Shown here piece by piece: positions 7,404 through 11,558 of a stretch of 11,558 nt of DNA. Position 1 is the first letter of the stretch; each line of letters starts with the position of its first letter. Source of the DNA: Gammaproteobacteria bacterium UBA2955. GTDB taxonomy: Bacteria > Pseudomonadota > Gammaproteobacteria > Pseudomonadales > Azotimanducaceae. Where the stretch lies: assembly GCA_002348825.1 (NCBI GenBank), contig DEBN01000111.1:1-11558 (forward strand), given 5' to 3'. The notes under the pieces were generated by a model. That model was not told the DNA's origin and searched no databases. It worked only from the letters and a program-made list of their open reading frames with translations. Made by a program: the position numbers and the translations under genes.

Positions 7404-7431
7404 ATTATGTGCGAGCGCATGGATAAAGCAA
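7404..7431 (-). promoter_or_regulatory. Weak candidate promoter for the minus-strand small transcript
   Basis: The -10 CATAAT (7409-7404 on the minus strand) matches the sigma-70 consensus at five of six positions. About 16 bases upstream is TTGCTT, matching only the TTG half of the -35. Transcription would begin near 7397. The surrounding bases are AT-rich compared with the neighbouring genes. This is a visual match only. Confidence 0.35.
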
Positions 7432-7511
7432 GAATAAAACCTTAGACCCGGCCGACTTTATGCCAAAATTCAGGACACTTAGCAGCTCCGGGGGTCGAAA
7501 ACGGATAGCGT

Positions 7512-7539
7512 TTGACACCCACCAGCACTTCTATAGAAT
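7512..7539 (+). promoter_or_regulatory. Sigma-70 promoter of the tRNA-Gly gene
   Basis: A perfect -35 TTGACA (7512-7517) is followed after 16 bases by TAGAAT (7534-7539), five of six matches to the -10. Transcription would start near 7546, about 30 bases before the mature tRNA. The GC-rich stretch after the -10 (CGCGTCCC) is the kind of discriminator found in stringently controlled stable-RNA promoters. Confidence 0.75.
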
Positions 7540-7575
7540 TTCGCGTCCCATGGCGCAATGCCTTAAAAGTTTAAA

Positions 7576-7651
<76 letters not shown>

Positions 7652-7688
7652 AATTTTCTTCATCCCAGTCACCGATATCTGAGCTTAG

Positions 7689-7828
7689 CGGCTAGCCGAT
7701 GGTGCGGGGGTCGCGACTGCTGCATTGGGGTGGCGCGAAAGTATTGCCGCCGGCGAACTGCGCGCGCGTAAACGGCGGAGCGAAAGAATCATAGCGGCTG
7801 CAACGCTTCTTTTCGCCGAGTCAAATGG
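7689..7828 (+). pseudogene. Probable truncated N-terminus of a TetR-type regulator
   Basis: The frame is open from 7689 (after a stop at 7686) and has a possible TTG start at 7725. It encodes ...GELRARKRRSERIIAAATLLFAESNG, which matches the first helix of TetR/AcrR regulators (typically 'R.RIL.AA..LFAE.G'). The expected continuation, with the helix-turn-helix ('...TT...IA..AGVS.G..Y.YF'), is absent. Instead the frame runs antisense into the VOC gene and stops at 7961 without further similarity. No ribosome binding site is visible. The break lies within about 15 bases of the VOC stop codon, which suggests that a rearrangement or deletion removed the rest of a regulator gene. The identity rests on about 25 residues. 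Confidence 0.5.
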
Positions 7829-8245
7829 TCAACGCTCGAACAAAACCTCTGGATTGACCATTGTTTTCATCTCCAGAACGTTGCCATTAGGGTCCTCGAT
7901 GAAGAAGGTCTCTTGCTCGAATTCATTACCCAAAAAACGCCGATGCGGCGGGTCGAGATAGACCAGCTGATGGGCGTCTATTCGAGACTTCAACTCGTTA
8001 AAGTCAGCTTCGCTAAGGTGTGCGCCGAAGTGCGGAACGCTGACTCGCCCCATATCCACGTCGTGACGCACACCAGACAACTTTTCCTCGCTCTGATGTA
8101 ACGTCAATTCGTTGCCCCAGAAGTTAATGTCCACCCATCGGCCGGGTTCTTGATTTCCCTCGGCACAACCCAAGACGTCACAGTAAAAGCGTTTCGTCTC
8201 TTCTAAGTCGCCCGCAGGCACGGCAAGATGAAAAGTATTAGCCAT
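7829..8245 (-). CDS. VOC superfamily (glyoxalase/bleomycin-resistance fold) protein
   Basis: The 138-aa single-copy VOC protein has two beta-alpha-beta-beta-beta modules. The first starts at FHLAVPAGDLEETKRFYCDVLGC (5-27) and the second at VPHFGAHLSEADFNELKSRI (70-89). It ends with QETFFIEDPNGNVLEMK (111-127), the usual 'F..DP.GN.LE.K' ending. Likely metal ligands are His6, His72 and Glu125; His50 is another candidate. The exact reaction cannot be deduced: relatives include dioxygenases, isomerases and glyoxalase-like enzymes of unknown substrate. The ATG at 8245 has a weak GGGA six bases upstream. It is a lone gene on the minus strand, with its 3' end abutting the TetR-like remnant. No separate terminator is seen before the tRNA. 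Confidence 0.9.
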   Translation of the reverse strand: MANTFHLAVPAGDLEETKRFYCDVLGCAEGNQEPGRWVDINFWGNELTLHQSEEKLSGVRHDVDMGRVSVPHFGAHLSEADFNELKSRIDAHQLVYLDPPHRRFLGNEFEQETFFIEDPNGNVLEMKTMVNPEVLFER

Positions 8246-8534
8246 TTTGTTCCCGATTAGCTGTTAAAGCCGCTGTATAATAGCGGGCCGGTTTGGTCGC
8301 TGTGCCCGATAGGATCCTGATCCCGGGTAGCACAAGACTTTACCGGTAGAGCCTGCTGCACTGATGGTGAAAAGTCGGTCAAAAACAGCGCTTAGGTTGA
8401 TCAAATTAAAACGATGAAATTCAGCTCTTTTAAGCAGGGTTGGCAGTGCAATAGGCGTTAAGCTTCGGCCAGTCAGCAGTACCCATTGGACTGCTGGTTA
8501 CGCGCTGGAATTTAAAGAACGGTTAAGGAGACAA
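8246..8534. other. Divergent intergenic region before the acyl-CoA dehydrogenase operon
   Basis: These 289 bases separate the VOC gene (minus) from the operon (plus) and hold no supported gene. Visible elements are a perfect TATAAT at 8276-8281 inside a small CCGCT...AGCGG inverted repeat, a TTGATCAA palindrome at 8397-8404, and a longer inverted repeat at 8471-8499 listed separately. No well-spaced -35 was found for the TATAAT on either strand, so the operon promoter is not assigned. The length suggests a regulated promoter or a long leader. Confidence 0.5.
8471..8499 (+). promoter_or_regulatory. Inverted repeat in the operon leader, possible operator or hairpin
   Basis: CAGCAGT (8474-8480) and ACTGCTG (8490-8496) are perfect inverted halves with a 9-base centre. 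The stem can be extended to 8471-8499 with two G-T pairs. It lies 36 bases before the acyl-CoA dehydrogenase start. As DNA it could be an operator for a dimeric regulator; as RNA it could be a leader hairpin upstream of the ribosome binding site. Nothing shows which. Confidence 0.4.
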
Positions 8535-9695
8535 ATGAATTTTGCTTTAAGCGATGAACAGTGCGCGTTTATTGATGTGGCAGGGGAATTCGCGCGCGAG
8601 CAATTGGCGCCCAATGCAGCGGCCTGGGACGAACAGAAAATCTTCCCGGTAGCGACATTACGAGCCGCCGGCGAGCTCGGTTTTTGTGGCATGTATTGTC
8701 CTGCTGAAGTCGGCGGCTCCGGTTTGACCCGCATGGATGCGGCGCTGATTCTCGAAGAACTGGCGCAAGGTTGCACTTCAACCGCTGCATATCTTTCTAT
8801 TCATAACATGGCCGCATGGATGGTTGCCACTTGGGCAACCGAGAGAGTTCGTCGTGACTGGGCTGGGTCATTAGCCGCGGGCACGAAATTGGCATCCTAT
8901 TGTTTAACCGAGGCCAACGCGGGGTCCGACGCCGCCTCCATTGCAACCACGGCGCGACTAGATGGCGATAATTATGTACTTAATGGTGCGAAAGCATTTA
9001 TCAGTGGTGCGGGCGATACCGACGTGCTGGTGGTTATGGCGCGTACCGGGGAGGCAGGTGCTGGGGGCATTAGCGCCTTTGCGGTGCCTAGTGACACTGT
9101 GGGAGTAAGCTTTGGCAAAAACGAACCCAAGATGGGTTGGAACAGTCAAGCAACCCGAACCATCAGCTTTGAGAATGCCCGAGTGCCAGCGACCCATTTG
9201 CTTGGCGCACCGGGCGAAGGCTTTGCGATCGCTATGCGAGGCTTAGAGGGTGGGCGCATTAATATTGCGGCGTGCTCTTTAGGGGCGGCCCAGGCGACGC
9301 TGGACATGACACAGCGCTATTTGTCCGAACGTAAGCAATTCGGTCAGGTGTTAGCCGACTTTCAGGCCCTGCAGTTTCGCTTAGCGGATATGGCGACCGA
9401 ACTCGTAGCGGCTCGGCAAATGGTTTACAAAGCGGCTTGGGCCCTGGATTCGGACCACCCAGAAAAAACTGCCTACTGCGCCATGGCAAAACGCTTTGCG
9501 ACGGATGCAGGCTTTAAGGTGTGTAACGAAGCCATGCAGCTGCACGGCGGGTATGGGTATCTGCGTGATTTTCCCATTGAGCGGTTTTTTCGCGACGCGC
9601 GAGTACATCAAATTTTGGAGGGCACCAACGAAGTCATGCGAGTCATCATTGCCCGACGGCTACTGCAACCCAATGGCACGGAGAACCTGAAATGA
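8535..9695 (+). CDS. Acyl-CoA dehydrogenase, isobutyryl-CoA dehydrogenase (ACAD8)-like
   Basis: The 386-aa FAD enzyme desaturates an acyl-CoA at the alpha-beta bond and passes electrons to electron-transfer flavoprotein. Family motifs are YCLTEANAGSDAAS (122-135) and the C-terminal QLHGGYGYLRDFPIERFFRDARVHQILEGTNEVMR (335-369). Glu362 is in the position of the catalytic base of this group. KMGWNSQATRTISFENARVP (199-218) and GGRINIAACSLGAA (239-252) closely recall isobutyryl-CoA dehydrogenase (human ACAD8 has GWNSQPTRAVIFED and GGRINIASCSLGAA), so isobutyryl-CoA to methacrylyl-CoA in valine breakdown is the best guess. A short- or branched-chain substrate close to it is possible. AAGGAG (8525-8530) lies four bases before the ATG. 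It overlaps the next gene by four bases (ATGA), so the two are translationally coupled. Confidence 0.93.
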   Translation: MNFALSDEQCAFIDVAGEFAREQLAPNAAAWDEQKIFPVATLRAAGELGFCGMYCPAEVGGSGLTRMDAALILEELAQGCTSTAAYLSIHNMAAWMVATWATERVRRDWAGSLAAGTKLASYCLTEANAGSDAASIATTARLDGDNYVLNGAKAFISGAGDTDVLVVMARTGEAGAGGISAFAVPSDTVGVSFGKNEPKMGWNSQATRTISFENARVPATHLLGAPGEGFAIAMRGLEGGRINIAACSLGAAQATLDMTQRYLSERKQFGQVLADFQALQFRLADMATELVAARQMVYKAAWALDSDHPEKTAYCAMAKRFATDAGFKVCNEAMQLHGGYGYLRDFPIERFFRDARVHQILEGTNEVMRVIIARRLLQPNGTENLK

Positions 9696-10477
9696 GTGAT
9701 TTGTTGCGGCTTGAACAACACGAATTTGTAAGCGTAGTGACGTTTAACAACCCGCCCGCGCACACGTGGACGCCAGAGAGCTTGTTGCAGCTGCAGGATA
9801 TTGTGGCTTCGCTCAACAGCGATCCGGCCAACCGAGCTCTAATCGTGACTGGTTCGGGCGATAAATTCTTTTCCGCCGGCGCCGATTTGCAGCGTTTTCA
9901 TCATCAAGACATGGACCTTGCAAGAGACTTTTCCTCGGCCTTTGGGCAGGCGTTTGAAACGCTAACAGCCTATCGGGGCGTGAGCTTTGCCGCGATTAAT
10001 GGTTATGCCATGGGTGGTGGCTTAGAGGTTGCGCTGGCCTGTGATGTTCGGATAGCAGAGCAACATGCGCAGATGGCGTTGCCTGAATGTGCGGTGGGTC
10101 TTCTGCCCTGTGGGCTTGGCACTCAACAGTTGGCTTGGTTGGTCGGTGAGCAGTGGGCCAAGCGAATGATTTTGTTGGGCGAGCGACTAAATGCGCAACA
10201 AGCGCTGCGAATCGGTTTAGTCTCGGAAGTGGTCGAATCGGGGGGTGCGCTCAGCGAATGCCTGCAGCTTGCCCAGTTGACACAAAAACAGAGTCCTACC
10301 GCGGTGGGATACTGCAAAGAGCTCATTATGGCGGCGCGTGAACAGCCGCTGAGCGAAAATTATGTCGCCGAGCGTCAACGCTTTGTGCAATTGTGGGAAG
10401 ACCAAAATCAATTTGAAGGGGTGAGTGCGTTTTTGGAAAAACGCACGGCGCTCTGGCAGGGCAGCAACGACCAGTAA
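9692..10477 (+). CDS. Enoyl-CoA hydratase (crotonase family)
   Basis: The 261-aa crotonase-fold protein is of normal length. It carries the SAGADL oxyanion element (61-66) and YAMGGGLEVALACD (105-118). Both catalytic glutamates of rat enoyl-CoA hydratase (Glu144 and Glu164) have counterparts 20 residues apart: Glu112 in GGGLEVA and Glu132 in ALPECAVG. It is therefore expected to add water across a 2-enoyl-CoA double bond, here probably methacrylyl-CoA to 3-hydroxyisobutyryl-CoA given its neighbours. It is too short and of the wrong pattern for the roughly 350-aa 3-hydroxyisobutyryl-CoA hydrolase. The region after Glu132 reads GLLPCGLGTQQLAW, with Cys140 where Gly is usual (PGAGGTQRL). GGAG (9680-9683) inside the preceding gene is the ribosome binding site. 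Confidence 0.92.
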   Translation: MSDLLRLEQHEFVSVVTFNNPPAHTWTPESLLQLQDIVASLNSDPANRALIVTGSGDKFFSAGADLQRFHHQDMDLARDFSSAFGQAFETLTAYRGVSFAAINGYAMGGGLEVALACDVRIAEQHAQMALPECAVGLLPCGLGTQQLAWLVGEQWAKRMILLGERLNAQQALRIGLVSEVVESGGALSECLQLAQLTQKQSPTAVGYCKELIMAAREQPLSENYVAERQRFVQLWEDQNQFEGVSAFLEKRTALWQGSNDQ

Positions 10478-10500
10478 CGCTGGGGACGGGGGTAAGCATC

Positions 10501-11403
10501 ATGGCGACGCAAAACGACCACAAAGTTGGCTTTATTGGGTTAGGCAATATGGGTGGCCCTATGGTGGCGAACCTCTGCGCGAAAGGCTTCAGTGTGCGGG
10601 CTTTTGATCTCTCTGCAGCGGCTCTAAAACGCGCGGTCGCTGCCGGTTGCGATCCGGCCAACAACGCCGTTGAGGCGGTAGCGGATGCGACGATCGTACT
10701 AACTATGTTGCCGACCGGCGAGGCCGTCGAAGGCCTGTTGATCGACGATCTACGCGTATTGGAAGCGATGCCCAAGGGCGCGCTCCTGATCGACAGCTCA
10801 ACCGTGGCCACAAGCACCAGCCTAAGAGTTCACGAGCGCGCTGAATCTCTGGGTTTATTGTCTTTAGATGCCCCGGTTTCTGGTGGTGTCGGTGCCGCTG
10901 TGGCAGGAACTCTTGCGTTTATGTGCGGTGGCACGTTGCAGGCGTTTCAGGCGGCGCAACCGGTATTGGCTGCCATGGGCGCAAATATTTTTCGTGCTGG
11001 CGACGCCGGCGCAGGGCAGACGGCCAAAATATGCAACAACATGCTCCTTGCGGTGCACATGGCGGGCACCGCCGAGGCGCTGCAAATGGGCGTCAACAAT
11101 GGCTTGGATCCCAAAGTATTGTCAGAAATTATGCGTAAGAGTTCGGGCGGTAACTGGTCGTTGGAAAAATACAATCCGTATCCTGGCGTTATGCCAGACG
11201 TGCCAGCGAGCAACGATTACGGCGGTGGATTCATGGTCAGGTTGATGCTCAAAGATCTCGGACTGGCAGCGGCCGCTGGCGCTGCATCGCAATCGACAAC
11301 GCCCATGGGAGATCAGGCCTATGCGTTGTATCAACAGCTGCGTCACAGCGCCGAGGACGCCGAAGATAAGGATTTCTCGAGTATTCTGAGAGTTTTTCAG
11401 TAG
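10501..11403 (+). CDS. mmsB: 3-hydroxyisobutyrate dehydrogenase
   Basis: The 300-aa beta-hydroxyacid dehydrogenase oxidises 3-hydroxyisobutyrate to methylmalonate semialdehyde with NAD+. Motifs in order are the dinucleotide-binding GFIGLGNMGGPMVANL (10-25), Asp36 at the end of the second strand (favouring NAD+ over NADP+), the substrate-binding DAPVSGGVGAA (123-133), and GAGQTAKICNN (170-180) with catalytic Lys176 and Asn180. MLKDLGLA (249-256) has the second conserved lysine. The glycine-rich GGNWSLEKYNPYPGV and DYGGGFMV region is typical of HIBADH rather than tartronate-semialdehyde reductase. A 23-base gap with a GGGGG tract eight bases before the ATG separates it from the hydratase gene. 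The stop codon directly abuts that of the opposing gene. Specificity is inferred from family and operon context. Confidence 0.92.
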   Translation: MATQNDHKVGFIGLGNMGGPMVANLCAKGFSVRAFDLSAAALKRAVAAGCDPANNAVEAVADATIVLTMLPTGEAVEGLLIDDLRVLEAMPKGALLIDSSTVATSTSLRVHERAESLGLLSLDAPVSGGVGAAVAGTLAFMCGGTLQAFQAAQPVLAAMGANIFRAGDAGAGQTAKICNNMLLAVHMAGTAEALQMGVNNGLDPKVLSEIMRKSSGGNWSLEKYNPYPGVMPDVPASNDYGGGFMVRLMLKDLGLAAAAGAASQSTTPMGDQAYALYQQLRHSAEDAEDKDFSSILRVFQ

Positions 11404-11558
11404 CTACTCTGCGGAATCTGCAGCTTCGCCCTGACGTCGGCTGAGGGCTTCCTCTTCTAACAGACGCGCACCGCGCAAAATGCCCCCCAACGCGTAGTTG
11501 CCCTCATGGCAGGCGTACTCATACATCTTTTCCTTGGTCGCCGGCCACGGGTATTCGC
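11404..11558 (-). CDS. C-terminal end of a conserved hypothetical protein
   Basis: On the minus strand a frame is open from the window edge to a TAG at 11406-11404, giving about 50 residues. It begins EYPWPATKEKMYEYACHEGN, continues YALGGILRGARLLEEEALS, and ends in an acidic tail. The MYEYACHEGNYAL..ILRGAR segment resembles, from memory, the C-terminus of a family of hypothetical, often exported, proteins found in marine and soil bacteria. I know no function for it. The start and most of the gene lie beyond the window. The protein-like composition and its stop lying exactly against the dehydrogenase stop support a real gene. Confidence 0.72.
   Translation of the reverse strand, partial: EYPWPATKEKMYEYACHEGNYALGGILRGARLLEEEALSRRQGEAADSAE

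Noticed and set aside
8276..8281. TATAAT as the -10 of the acyl-CoA dehydrogenase operon promoter
   Set aside because: No acceptable -35 at 15-19 bases upstream and no correctly placed extended -10 TG; kept only as a remark on the spacer.
8363..8416. Small basic ORF (17 codons) in the acyl-CoA dehydrogenase leader
   Set aside because: No ribosome binding site and no structure supporting a leader peptide; length is expected by chance.
9692..10477. 3-hydroxyisobutyryl-CoA hydrolase for the crotonase-family gene
   Set aside because: At 261 aa it is much shorter than that family, and both hydratase glutamates are present.

Overview
The window looks like chromosomal DNA of a heterotrophic gammaproteobacterium, plausibly a marine one. 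This is inferred from gene content and style: a YjgN/DUF898 membrane protein beside an M48 peptidase, an ACAD8-like acyl-CoA dehydrogenase operon, a Baeyer-Villiger monooxygenase with an exporter and an esterase, moderate GC, and compact Shine-Dalgarno-led operons. No taxonomic marker other than one tRNA is present, so the placement is tentative. No transposase, phage gene, CRISPR array or rRNA gene was seen.

Left part (1-2474): the 3' part of a DUF898 membrane protein gene is followed 10 bases later by an M48 metallopeptidase gene. Convergent to them on the minus strand is a class I methyltransferase-like gene (1821-2474). A roughly 200-base divergent spacer with a 9-bp direct repeat separates it from the next gene.

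Middle part (2676-7292): a Baeyer-Villiger-type flavin monooxygenase, a 12-helix MFS transporter and a Tat/lipoprotein type B carboxylesterase all lie on the plus strand and end at a strong intrinsic terminator. Chemically they could form a ketone-to-ester-to-alcohol-plus-acid route with transport. The transporter and esterase are 17 bases apart; the monooxygenase is 138 bases upstream and may be separately transcribed.

Spacer (7232-7828): on the minus strand, sharing that terminator, is a tiny candidate transcription unit. It has a promoter-like sequence, a 13-nt Shine-Dalgarno block complementary to the 3' end of 16S rRNA, a 12-codon reading frame, a hairpin over its stop codon and a hairpin-plus-U-tract terminator. 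This is the least explained element of the window. It is followed on the plus strand by a tRNA-Gly(GCC) gene with its own promoter, then by what looks like the truncated N-terminus of a TetR-type regulator that runs into the 3' end of a minus-strand VOC (glyoxalase-fold) gene.

Right part (8535-11403): a three-gene operon encodes an isobutyryl-CoA dehydrogenase-like enzyme, an enoyl-CoA hydratase (4-base overlap) and a 3-hydroxyisobutyrate dehydrogenase. These are steps of distal valine catabolism. The CoA hydrolase and methylmalonate-semialdehyde dehydrogenase of that pathway are not in the window. The operon ends back-to-back, with no spacer, against the stop codon of a minus-strand gene whose C-terminus fills the last 155 bases.
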